Of a DNA stretch of 64,000 bases, positions 1-8,584 are shown piece after piece (positions within the stretch are counted from its first letter, which is position 1; each line of letters opens with the position of its first letter). Under the pieces are notes generated by a model. The model worked only from the letters and a program-made list of their open reading frames with translations. It was not told the origin of the DNA and did no database searches. Made by a program: the position numbers and the translations under genes. The stretch comes from Clostridium cuniculi (GTDB taxonomy: Bacteria > Bacillota > Clostridia > Clostridiales > Clostridiaceae): contig NZ_SMUS01000002.1 of the NCBI RefSeq assembly GCF_004353185.1, positions 62,001 through 126,000 of the forward strand, read 5' to 3'.

Positions 1-1217
1 GCAGCAATTACAGCATTTTGAATATATTCACCAACCCAGAACTTAGTTCCTGATTCGTTAGCTATTTCAGTTGTTAAGTCACTAGCCTTTTGATCTGCTT
101 CTGCTGGATCGCCAAACATTAATTCAACGCCTGACTCTTGGTATTCTTTAACAACTGGATTTCCAGAAGTAAGATTTTTATTAGATGGAATAAAACCACA
201 AGCATCTAAGTAATCTAAACAATTAGCAAAGTAAATAGCAAAATCTTTAGCTTCTTCTTTATGCTTAGAATATTTACTTACACCTAAGTAGTTATCTGGT
301 CCTGCACCAGCCTTTAATTCACCTGAATTAGTTGCTGGGAATGGAGCAATAGCAATATCATCAGCATTAGCTTCATTAGCTTCTTGAATTTGAGAAACGG
401 CCCACATACCTAAAGTCATCATACCAATTTTACCGTTAGCCATATCAACTTTTGATTGTTCCCAGTTAGTTGTAGCTAAATCTTCTTCAACCCAACCTTC
501 ACTAACAAACTTATAAAGAATTTCTAACATATCTCCTGTAGGCTTTCCAGCTGAGAATGGACTTTCCATAGATCCCATATCTCTATAGTAATATGGATTT
601 CCATATATCACTGAAGAAACAGCATCATATTGGCTTAATGGCCACATATCAGCAGAGTTGATAGCTACTGGAACTACACCTTCTTGTCCTTCTTTAATTT
701 TTGCTAATGCGTCATATAATTCATCTAAAGTTTTAGGAAACTCATCATAACCTGCAGCAGCAAACACTTTTTTGTTATAAACAACACCGTCTGCTCCTAA
801 TCCATTTGGAATACCATATACAGTATCAGTATTTAAATCAGCTCTTTCTGTTACTCCAACGTAATCGCTATAATCCTCTACTGAGCCTAGTGGTTCAAAG
901 AACTCTCCTAATTCCTCAGCCTTAAATGCTGGTAATATATTTAATACATCACCGTAATCTTGAGTGTTCATTCTTGTTTGAACTATACTTTCATAATCAG
1001 TAATTGCTTCCCACTCTATTTTTACACCTTTTTCTTCATAGTACTTGTCTGCAACTGTTTTTAACACTGTATCCTTTATATCTGTTCTATGTGTTAAAAC
1101 TTTTAAAGTAACTTCACCTTTACTATCAGAACCATTACTACCTGTTGATGAACAACCTGCGAAAAGTGATGTTGCTATTGCACTAGCACAAATAACACTT
1201 AGTAATCTTTTTTTCAT
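1..1217 (-). CDS. ABC transporter sugar-binding lipoprotein (C-terminus outside window)
   Basis: Extracellular solute-binding protein (family 1) that should deliver a sugar or oligosaccharide to an ABC importer. The ATG at 1217 follows a GGGGGAG ribosome binding site. The first 21 residues are a lipoprotein signal with lipobox LFAGC, followed by a Ser/Gly/Asn-rich linker and a typical binding-protein fold start (VTLKVLTHRTDIKD). The frame is open to base 1, so only about 405 residues are visible and the C-terminus lies to the left. Binding proteins of this type are usually followed by two permease genes, which would lie outside the window. The neighbouring mannanase, alpha-galactosidase and beta-glycosidase suggest manno- or galacto-manno-oligosaccharides as ligand; this is inference. 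An AAACGTTT-centred operator lies 40-53 bases upstream. Family assignment is firm, substrate is not. Confidence 0.9.
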   Translation of the reverse strand, partial: MKKRLLSVICASAIATSLFAGCSSTGSNGSDSKGEVTLKVLTHRTDIKDTVLKTVADKYYEEKGVKIEWEAITDYESIVQTRMNTQDYGDVLNILPAFKAEELGEFFEPLGSVEDYSDYVGVTERADLNTDTVYGIPNGLGADGVVYNKKVFAAAGYDEFPKTLDELYDALAKIKEGQEGVVPVAINSADMWPLSQYDAVSSVIYGNPYYYRDMGSMESPFSAGKPTGDMLEILYKFVSEGWVEEDLATTNWEQSKVDMANGKIGMMTLGMWAVSQIQEANEANADDIAIAPFPATNSGELKAGAGPDNYLGVSKYSKHKEEAKDFAIYFANCLDYLDACGFIPSNKNLTSGNPVVKEYQESGVELMFGDPAEADQKASDLTTEIANESGTKFWVGEYIQNAVIA

Positions 1218-1256
1218 TTCAATTCTCCCCCTTGAAATATACATTTTATCTTTGTT

Positions 1257-1270
1257 AGCAAACGTTTTCC
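1257..1270 (-). promoter_or_regulatory. cre-like / LacI-family operator
   Basis: The minus strand reads GGAAAACGTTTGCT, close to the CcpA catabolite-response element consensus (TGWAARCGYTWNCW) and to LacI-family operators in general. It lies about 40-53 bases upstream of the start codon of the sugar-binding lipoprotein. A related site at 12057-12070 precedes the mannanase gene, and the two share GAAAACGTTT. Which regulator binds is not known; no LacI-family gene is in the window. Confidence 0.5.
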
Positions 1271-1404
1271 CGTTTACAAGTTAATTTTACAAACTTTTAA
1301 ATAACTATTCTACGCTTTTAAATACACAGCATAATTTTGATTTATAAATCGTATAATTTATTTATAATTACAGTTCCATTAATTAATTTTTTTATTTTTA
1401 TAAA

Positions 1405-1434
1405 TAAAAAAATAGAGAGAACCTAGCGGCTCCC
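1405..1434 (-). terminator. Intrinsic terminator after the GH1 gene
   Basis: On the minus strand GGGAGCC, loop GCTA and GGTTCTC form a 7-bp stem with two G-U pairs, followed by a T-rich tract. It lies just downstream of the GH1 stop codon and separates that gene from the lipoprotein gene. Confidence 0.6.
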
Positions 1435-1449
1435 TCCTTAATATACTAA

Positions 1450-2847
1450 TTAAAATCCATTATTTGATGAAACTTCTTTAATCCAAGTACCTGATTTCTT
1501 TATTGTTTTCTTTTGCGTAGCTAAATCTACTGCAATATAACCATATCTATTTTTATATGCATTACACCAAGACCAGCAATCTATTGGTGTCCATGAATGA
1601 TATCCAAAACAATTTGATCCTTCTTCTATTCCCTTGTGTAAATATTGTAAATGTTCTTCAAGGAATTCAATTCTATAATCATCCTGTATTGAACCATCTT
1701 CACCTATATATTTTTCTTCACCTTCAACACCCATTCCATTTTCAGAAATATACCATGGAATATTATTGTAATTATCTCTAATATTTATTGCAATATCATA
1801 CATTGCTTCAGGATATATCTCCCATCCTCTATATGGATTCATTCTTTTTCCTGGCATATCATAATAATCAAAATACTTTTCAGGCATCCATCCTTTAGTA
1901 TTATCAATTTCTGATTCTTTTACTTTCACTCTTCTTGGTTGATAATAATTAACTCCTAAGAAATCTATAGTATTATCTTTTATGATTTGCAATTCTTCTT
2001 CTGTACTTTCCCATAAAATATTATCTTCTTTTAAAAGATTAATTAAAAGACTTGGGAATTCTCCCTTTACTGCTGGATCTAAGAATGAGTAGTTGAAGAT
2101 TGTATCAGCAACTTTTGAAGCATATAAATCATCTTTATTATTACTTCTTGGATAAGCTGGAGTTAAATTAAGTACTATACCTATTTTTCCACCATCTTCT
2201 GTGCACCCTAATTCTCTAAACCTCTTAATAGCTTTAGCTGATGCTAAATTTATATTATACATAGCCTGTACAGCCTTTTCTCCATCTACTAATTTCGGAT
2301 AATGGAATTCATATAAATATTGTCCTTCTACAACTACCATTGGCTCATTAAAGGTTGTCCAATGCTTTACTCTATCTCCAAATAATTTAAATGCTGTTTC
2401 TGCAAACTTCACAAATAATTCAACAACATGTTTAGATGTCCACCCACCATATTTATTATATAGCTCAACAGGTAAATCAAAATGGTGTAAATTCATTACT
2501 GGAATCATACCATTTTTTATAGTTTCATCTATAACATCATTATAAAATCTTACTCCATCTTCATCAGGTTCTCCTGTTTCTAAATCCTTAATAAGTCTTG
2601 TCCATTGTATTGATGTTCTAAAACTATTTAAGCCAATTTCTTTTAGCATAGCTAAATCTTCTTTATAGCTATTATAAAAATTAGAAGTTATTTCTGGCCC
2701 TACTTTATCAAAAAAAGCCTCTGGCTCTACTTCATACCAATAATCAAATACACTTTTATGTGGTTTATTAAATGTTCCTTCACTTTGTGGTCCTGATGTA
2801 GCTGAACCCCACCAAAAATTTTCTGGGAATATATATTTTTTATTCAT
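1450..2847 (-). CDS. GH1 family beta-glycosidase (beta-glucosidase / 6-phospho-beta-glucosidase type)
   Basis: Cytoplasmic retaining glycoside hydrolase of family 1, 465 residues, no signal peptide. The acid/base glutamate is E168 in TFNEP and the nucleophile is E369 in YISENG. The N-terminal FPENFWWGSATS is typical of the family. Near the C-terminus the sequence CWSWCNAYKNRYGY has Ser where non-phosphorylated beta-glucosidases usually have Glu (the E-W pair). This position is Ser in 6-phospho-beta-glycosidases, but the Lys usually found two residues before the Tyr is Asn here. Substrate is therefore open: a glucoside, mannoside or 6-phospho sugar. No PTS gene is nearby, whereas a ROK kinase is, which favours hydrolysis of imported non-phosphorylated oligosaccharides. 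The ATG follows AGGAGG. Family is firm, specificity is not. Confidence 0.88.
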   Translation of the reverse strand: MNKKYIFPENFWWGSATSGPQSEGTFNKPHKSVFDYWYEVEPEAFFDKVGPEITSNFYNSYKEDLAMLKEIGLNSFRTSIQWTRLIKDLETGEPDEDGVRFYNDVIDETIKNGMIPVMNLHHFDLPVELYNKYGGWTSKHVVELFVKFAETAFKLFGDRVKHWTTFNEPMVVVEGQYLYEFHYPKLVDGEKAVQAMYNINLASAKAIKRFRELGCTEDGGKIGIVLNLTPAYPRSNNKDDLYASKVADTIFNYSFLDPAVKGEFPSLLINLLKEDNILWESTEEELQIIKDNTIDFLGVNYYQPRRVKVKESEIDNTKGWMPEKYFDYYDMPGKRMNPYRGWEIYPEAMYDIAINIRDNYNNIPWYISENGMGVEGEEKYIGEDGSIQDDYRIEFLEEHLQYLHKGIEEGSNCFGYHSWTPIDCWSWCNAYKNRYGYIAVDLATQKKTIKKSGTWIKEVSSNNGF

Positions 2848-2991
2848 AATTTCCTCCTAAATTTTCAAATTCCTTTTACGCTTAAATTATATATATTCTT
2901 CTAAAACATATCTATACTTTTGTTTATAATATCATTGATTTTGCATATTTTTATGAATTTATCCATATAAACTAGAAAATTTACAACTAAA

Positions 2992-3040
2992 AATAAGTCA
3001 TTAAACCCCAAAAAAATTAACTTTGATTTAATGACTTATT
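2992..3040 (-). terminator. Inverted repeat, probable terminator after the ROK kinase
   Basis: A 14-bp inverted repeat (AATAAGTCATTAAA and its complement) with a loop of about 21 bases lies immediately downstream of the ROK kinase stop. On the minus strand it runs into a TTTTTA tract, as expected for an intrinsic terminator. Confidence 0.55.
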
Positions 3041-3049
3041 CCATTTATT

Positions 3050-3967
3050 CTAATCTATACATATTTCAAGTTTTTGTTTTTGTAAAAAATTATATAATGC
3101 TCCTAATTTATTTGCATCATTTCCATAGATACATTTTTTTATTTGTGGAATTACTTCAGCATATTCATCCTTTGACAATATTTCTATAACTCTTTTTCTA
3201 ATATCTTCTATAATACCTTCTCTTTCAGATATAGCACCACCAATAACTATAGCCTCTGGATCATAAGTATATTGAATATTAATAATCCCAATTGCCATAT
3301 AAGTAAAAAACTTATTAACTTCTTCTATAGCAATTTCATCTCCACTATCATATAATTCAAATGCTTTTTTTCCATCAAACTTGTTAATATCTATATTTTT
3401 TCTTTTTGCAATAGCCTTTACTAATGCAAATGTTGATCCTACATCACTCCAAGTTAGTAACTTATTATTTTTTATATCACAATCAACTATGCAGAATCCA
3501 AATTCTCCACCATGCATATTAGCACCAGTATGAATTTTCTTATTCTTTACAATAGCTCCTCCAATTCCTGTTCCACATACTATAAAAGCTGAATCACTAT
3601 TATCCTTTGTAGCTCCTAACCAACATTCTCCTAAAGCTGCGCAGTTTGCATCATTTTCTATCTCTATTGGTAGGCCTATTTTCTCACCAAGTATTTCTTT
3701 AAAGTTCATTCCGTAAATATATGGGATAGCACTTTTACTTTTAATTTCACCTGTTTGTGAATCTACAGCTCCTGGTGCACTTATAGCAATTCCTTGTAAT
3801 GAAAACTCATTCCTATATATATTAAATAAATTTGTTAATTCTTCAAAAAATTCTTCAACTGTTGATGCTATTTCAATCTTACCACTTTTTAATATATCGC
3901 CCTTATTTGTTATTACTGACCATTTAACAGATGATCCTCCTATATCATATACCATATAATTTGTCAT
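3050..3967 (-). CDS. ROK family sugar kinase (glucokinase-like)
   Basis: ATP-dependent hexose kinase or sugar-binding protein of the ROK family, 305 residues from the preferred ATG. An upstream in-frame ATG at 4009 lacks a good ribosome binding site, whereas the ATG at 3967 follows GGGGAG at 7-8 bases spacing and places the conserved YDIGGSSVKW at the N-terminus. Other motifs are ENDANCAALGE and VCGTGIGGAIV, the nucleotide-binding signature. The usual ROK zinc-binding CxCG cluster after HGGEFG is not present in standard form. No DNA-binding N-terminus is present, so it is an enzyme rather than a NagC/XylR-type repressor. In this locus it would phosphorylate glucose or mannose released inside the cell. 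Exact substrate is inferred. Confidence 0.85.
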   Translation of the reverse strand: MTNYMVYDIGGSSVKWSVITNKGDILKSGKIEIASTVEEFFEELTNLFNIYRNEFSLQGIAISAPGAVDSQTGEIKSKSAIPYIYGMNFKEILGEKIGLPIEIENDANCAALGECWLGATKDNSDSAFIVCGTGIGGAIVKNKKIHTGANMHGGEFGFCIVDCDIKNNKLLTWSDVGSTFALVKAIAKRKNIDINKFDGKKAFELYDSGDEIAIEEVNKFFTYMAIGIINIQYTYDPEAIVIGGAISEREGIIEDIRKRVIEILSKDEYAEVIPQIKKCIYGNDANKLGALYNFLQKQKLEICID

Positions 3968-4078
3968 ATATATTTCTCCCCTCAAAATAAAATAACATAT
4001 ATTTTTCAAAATATCTTAACACTAGTATATATTTACCACATTAACTTGTCTATGCTTTTAATAAACATATTATATATA

Positions 4079-5365
4079 CTATTTTTGTATTGATTCTTTC
4101 CATTTATTTTCTGTTTCATTAATTAAATTATCAATATTATCTTCTGTTATGTATTTTTGAACAAAGCTCCCATCTAATCCATTTATATTTTTTAATCTTA
4201 AATATTCTTCTTCTAATTTAGCATCATATACAGATTGTTTTCTCACAAAATCAGCATAAAATTCCACAGGTATACCATACTCTTTCATAGACTCAAAATT
4301 ATCTTTGCTATCGATTTCTTCCTTTAATGGAGATATATTGTTTACTGCCTTAGCATATCTACTTTCTTCAAAAATATATTTTAAAAATTCTTTTGCAACT
4401 TCTGGATTATCACTTTTTTTAGAAACTGCAAATTTATAGTCACCATATATTTTTATAATTTTTGTTTCTGGTATTGGAAACATTCCTATATCATCTTTAT
4501 CCATTCCCATATCTTCTAATTGATTAATAAAATCTGAATTCCAAACTGTCATAGCAATTTTTCCATCATTCATATCATTCTTAAATTGTTGCCAATCATA
4601 ATTTAATAAATCTTCTTCACAATATCCTCTTTTAACTATTTCTCTAGCTAAATTTAATGACTTATACATTCCTGAATCACTATTTAATATAGTTTTATTT
4701 GCTTGTACTGTATCCCTTGAGAAATTATTATCAAATAAATGTGGAATAATATCTACCCATAAATTCATAGTCCATGATTGTCTATAATTTATAGCTATAG
4801 GGGTTACTCCTAAAGCCTTAATTTTTTCGCATGCCTGAAACAGCTCTTCTATAGTAGTAGGTAGTTTTTCTATATTAGCCTTTTGGAAAATCTCTTTGTT
4901 ATAAATTATTCCTTGCCATGTTATAGAACTATTTAAGCAATAAAGTCTACTATCAGATCCTAACCCCATATCATAATTATAAATATTATTATCATTAAAT
5001 CCCAAATCATCAATTGTAAGAAAATAATTTGCATATTCATTCTTAGATATATTGGAAGGAACTAATGTTACATCTGGTAACTCTCCTACAGATGCCTTTC
5101 TTTGAAGTATAGTTTCTGCATCTCCAATCAACTCTAACTCTACATTTACTTTAGGATTTAATTCCTCAAATTCATTTATTAATGCTTCAATTTCATCTCT
5201 TTTATCTGTTCTATTACTTACAAATGTAATATCCCCTTTAAGTTCCTCTTCATCATTTGTACCCAAATTTATTTCTTTTAAGAAAAGTTTTGCTCCTACA
5301 ACTGGGACTGCTAACAACAATAATATTAATGAAAATATATAGAACCTTTTACTAAAGTATCTCAT
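4079..5365 (-). CDS. Membrane-anchored extracellular solute-binding protein, likely sensor accessory
   Basis: Family 1 sugar-binding protein, 428 residues, but without a lipobox. The N-terminus has one hydrophobic segment (about residues 8-26) and no Cys, so the protein is either anchored by an uncleaved signal or cleaved after VVGA. The body resembles ABC binding proteins (DITFVSNRTDKRDEIEALI; SITWQGIIYNKEIFQKANIE). The gene starts 24 bases after the stop of the YesN-type response regulator, in the same direction, with an AGGAGAG ribosome binding site. No permease is adjacent. That arrangement matches known clostridial three-component sensors in which a binding protein presents sugar to a LytS/YesM-type kinase. 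The sensory role is inference; a transport role cannot be excluded. Confidence 0.8.
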   Translation of the reverse strand: MRYFSKRFYIFSLILLLLAVPVVGAKLFLKEINLGTNDEEELKGDITFVSNRTDKRDEIEALINEFEELNPKVNVELELIGDAETILQRKASVGELPDVTLVPSNISKNEYANYFLTIDDLGFNDNNIYNYDMGLGSDSRLYCLNSSITWQGIIYNKEIFQKANIEKLPTTIEELFQACEKIKALGVTPIAINYRQSWTMNLWVDIIPHLFDNNFSRDTVQANKTILNSDSGMYKSLNLAREIVKRGYCEEDLLNYDWQQFKNDMNDGKIAMTVWNSDFINQLEDMGMDKDDIGMFPIPETKIIKIYGDYKFAVSKKSDNPEVAKEFLKYIFEESRYAKAVNNISPLKEEIDSKDNFESMKEYGIPVEFYADFVRKQSVYDAKLEEEYLRLKNINGLDGSFVQKYITEDNIDNLINETENKWKESIQK

Positions 5366-5389
5366 AAAGACTCTCCTTACCCTTAAAAT

Positions 5390-6646
5390 TTAAAGCTTAA
5401 CTTTATTATTTCTAAAACTATTTGGTGTCGTTCCTGTTATCTTCTTAAAAGCACGTCCAAATGTTATTGAATCATTATATCCTACACTTTCTGCAACTTC
5501 ATATATTTTTAAATTTGTTGTAATTAACATTTCCTTTGCTCGTTTTATTCTATAATTTGATAAAAATTCATAAAATCCCTCTCCAGTTTCCTTTTTAAAT
5601 AACTCAGATAAATAATTTTGGCTCAAAAACACCTCATCTGCTACATCCTTTAAAGTAATATTTTTATTAAAGTTATTTGTTATAAACTGTATAGCTAACT
5701 TAATAGATGTTGCACTATATACATTTTTATCATCATCTAATATTTCTGATAATTCATTTAAATCCTCTATAAAATATTTTTTTATCTTTTTTGTGTACAT
5801 CATGTTTTCTTTAACTTTTTTTACTATCTTTGAATATTCTCTAAGCTCCCATACTTTTTCTGTGCACTTTAAAATAAATACACTCATATTGTTCTTGATA
5901 AATATATCTGTTTCATCATCTATTTCTTTTATTACTAAATTAATATCAACAATTTCATTTATATTAAAGTAAAAAACAATATAAACGTTATCATCAAAAT
6001 AAAAATGTAGATATTCAATCTTATCATTAAATTTAGTTATTTCTTTTATGTATTCCCCTAGTAACTTAGTGCCTAGATGCTTGACATCTTTATTTATAGG
6101 TAATACCACCATTTTATAGTAATAGTTTTCATCTAATTGTATATTCTCTAATAAAGCTTTATCTGTCTTTAAATTTACTTCTGAACTTGAAAATAACAAA
6201 TGCTTAAAGAAATCTTTTTTTATAAGCTCTATAGATTTATTCATAATTTTATCTTTTTTCTTCAACTCTTGTAACTTTATTTCAACTTCTTCAATAACTC
6301 TTTTTAACTCATCTTTTTTTATTGGCTTTAATAGATAATTAAATGCACCATACTTCATTGTATCTCTAACATAAGTAAATTCATCATATCCACTTAAAAC
6401 TAAGAAAATTGGTGGTGATTTTAACTCATTTATTGAACTTTTTACAAGTTCTATTCCTGTCATTACTGGCATCTTTATATCAGTTATTACCAAATCAACT
6501 TGTCCTTCATTTTTCTTTAAATAATCAAGTGCTAAGGCTCCATTTTGAAAATCTCCAACAACTTCATGATCTTGAAATAATTTATTCAATATTTTTATCA
6601 AGCCCATTCTAATTATCTTATCATCATCCACAACTATTATTCTCAT
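5390..6646 (-). CDS. YesN-type response regulator (receiver + AraC HTH)
   Basis: Two-component response regulator, 418 residues. The receiver domain covers about residues 1-120, with acidic pocket DDD at 7-9 and phospho-acceptor D56 in VITDIKMP. A middle region of unknown fold follows. A C-terminal AraC/XylS double helix-turn-helix occupies about residues 315-415 (ITLKDVADEVFLSQNYLSEL, then YRIKRAKEML and the closing GRAFKKITGTTPNSFR). It is divergent from the sensor kinase across a 100-base intergenic region and directly precedes the anchored binding protein, so the three probably act together. Likely targets are the surrounding glycoside hydrolase and transporter genes; this is inferred from proximity. 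Confidence 0.93.
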   Translation of the reverse strand: MRIIVVDDDKIIRMGLIKILNKLFQDHEVVGDFQNGALALDYLKKNEGQVDLVITDIKMPVMTGIELVKSSINELKSPPIFLVLSGYDEFTYVRDTMKYGAFNYLLKPIKKDELKRVIEEVEIKLQELKKKDKIMNKSIELIKKDFFKHLLFSSSEVNLKTDKALLENIQLDENYYYKMVVLPINKDVKHLGTKLLGEYIKEITKFNDKIEYLHFYFDDNVYIVFYFNINEIVDINLVIKEIDDETDIFIKNNMSVFILKCTEKVWELREYSKIVKKVKENMMYTKKIKKYFIEDLNELSEILDDDKNVYSATSIKLAIQFITNNFNKNITLKDVADEVFLSQNYLSELFKKETGEGFYEFLSNYRIKRAKEMLITTNLKIYEVAESVGYNDSITFGRAFKKITGTTPNSFRNNKVKL

Positions 6647-6746
6647 ATGCCCTCCCTATATTGAATATTGTAAAATTATGCTATATATTTAAATTAACAT
6701 AATTTTAATAATAATAAAATATATTTTTAAAGAAGTAGGAGAATTT

Positions 6747-8513
6747 ATGATTTTAAAAAATGATATATCAATAAAGCGTACCACAATACTAGTATTTATT
6801 ATTATGTATGCTTTGTTTTTCTTAATGACAAGTATTAACCTTTACTCTTATTCTCAATATGAATTTAGTAAAACTAATAAAGTTATAAAGAATTTTAATA
6901 CTACCTTAAGTCAACAAATTTATGAAAAGTTTAATAATTTATCAGATGTTTCTAAATATCCATTAATAATTCCTGATATTGATAAACTTCATTCAATATT
7001 AACTTCAAATGAAAAATATGAAATAAATGATTATAATTATTTACTTTATCTTTGTGAAATGATGCTTATTCAGAGTGAATCAATTAATGGTGCATTTATA
7101 TATAATTTATCAGGAAATGGAGTTTTTAGTTCTAGAAATACCCCTAACTCCATTATTAAAAATTCACTATCTGAAACCTGGTTTAAAACTTTTTTAGAAA
7201 ATGATGATACTATTTCATTTATACCATTTATTAAGTCTACCGATATATTTGAATATACTTCAAGTAATAGTGAAAGTTTAATTGGTATAGCCAGAAAAAT
7301 AATTGATCTTAAAACACAAGAGGTTACAGGAGTTTTATTAATTACTATTCCAATAAGTGATTTGTTAAAAATACTAACTAAGGATTTACCATATAATAAT
7401 CAAATTCTTTCTGTTTTTGATTCTACGGGTAACTTAATAGTGTCATCTAATTACGATATAGATTTTTCTCCATTTTTTGATGAGTTAAATACTACAAGTA
7501 CTGAACCTAGTGTAAAAACAATTACTAATATCGATCCTTATTTCACTACTTCAAATAAAATTCCATTAACTAATTGGATATTAATTAGCGCTATTCCTAA
7601 TGCTGATGTATATAGTATAAATAGCTTGTATATTTTTTCTTTTATTACAAACATAATATTTTGTTCTATATTGCTTATAGTCTTATATAACCTATTTATT
7701 AATAGAATATTTAATCCTATTAATTACTTAATTGACAATATGGAAAAAAGTCATATTGAAAAAAATCTTACTTCTAATTTAACTTATAATAAAAATGATG
7801 AAATAGGTATATTAGTTAACTCTTATAATGAAATGAAAGGTAGAATTAATGACTTAATAAATATTAATTATAAAAATAAAATTGAACAAAAGGATTTAGA
7901 ATTAAAACAACTTCAAAATCAAATAAATCCTCATTTTATATATAACACCTTAGAGTCAATTCATATGATGGCAGAATTAAATGATGATGAAGAAACTTCT
8001 ATAATGGCTGAGTATTTTGGTTCAATAATTAGATATAGCATGAATAGAAAAATAAATACTGTTAAACTTAAAGAAGAAATAAATATAATTGATAATTATA
8101 TTTATCTTCAAAAAATTCGTTTTGATCAATTATTTATTATTGAAAATTTAATTACTGAAGATGTCTTAGAATGTGAAATAATAAAAATGATTATTCAACC
8201 TTTAATTGAAAATGCTATATATCATGGTTTAAGTGAATGTAGTAGTAATGGTAAAATTATAATACAAGGTCAAAAAATAGGTAATGAATTACTTCTAACT
8301 ATCTCTGATAATGGGATTGGAATCCAGGCTGAAGCTCTAAAAGATTTAAATGACTATATAAATGATAAGAATAATAAATTCAAAGGAATTGCCTTAAGAA
8401 ATATAAATAGACGACTAAAACTTAATTACGGTGAGCAATATGGACTTGAGATATTCAGTGTCTTTGGTCATGGTACCTCTATGGTATTAACATTACCTTA
8501 TATTATTAAATAA
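6747..8513 (+). CDS. LytS/YesM-type sensor histidine kinase
   Basis: Membrane sensor kinase, 588 residues. Transmembrane segments lie at about 13-33 and 293-317 and enclose an extracellular dCache-like sensory region. A HAMP domain follows (about 318-370), then the His_kinase domain with phospho-acceptor H396 in NQINPHFIYNTLE, and a C-terminal HATPase with IQPLIENAIYHG and ISDNGIGI motifs. It is the cognate partner of the divergently transcribed YesN-type regulator. The ATG follows TAGGAG. The signal is likely an extracellular sugar, perhaps presented by the adjacent anchored binding protein; this part is inference. Confidence 0.93.
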   Translation: MILKNDISIKRTTILVFIIMYALFFLMTSINLYSYSQYEFSKTNKVIKNFNTTLSQQIYEKFNNLSDVSKYPLIIPDIDKLHSILTSNEKYEINDYNYLLYLCEMMLIQSESINGAFIYNLSGNGVFSSRNTPNSIIKNSLSETWFKTFLENDDTISFIPFIKSTDIFEYTSSNSESLIGIARKIIDLKTQEVTGVLLITIPISDLLKILTKDLPYNNQILSVFDSTGNLIVSSNYDIDFSPFFDELNTTSTEPSVKTITNIDPYFTTSNKIPLTNWILISAIPNADVYSINSLYIFSFITNIIFCSILLIVLYNLFINRIFNPINYLIDNMEKSHIEKNLTSNLTYNKNDEIGILVNSYNEMKGRINDLININYKNKIEQKDLELKQLQNQINPHFIYNTLESIHMMAELNDDEETSIMAEYFGSIIRYSMNRKINTVKLKEEINIIDNYIYLQKIRFDQLFIIENLITEDVLECEIIKMIIQPLIENAIYHGLSECSSNGKIIIQGQKIGNELLLTISDNGIGIQAEALKDLNDYINDKNNKFKGIALRNINRRLKLNYGEQYGLEIFSVFGHGTSMVLTLPYIIK

Positions 8514-8516
8514 TAT

Positions 8517-8550
8517 AAATAAGCTGAGAAGGCTAATTCTCAGCTTATTT
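8517..8550. terminator. Bidirectional terminator
   Basis: A perfect 14-bp stem (AAATAAGCTGAGAA and its complement) with a 6-base loop lies between the convergent sensor kinase and mannanase genes. It has T-rich sequence on the kinase side and A-rich sequence on the other, so it can serve both. Confidence 0.85.
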
Positions 8551-8584
8551 TAATTTATTGTTTTCTCTTAATATATCTTTTATA

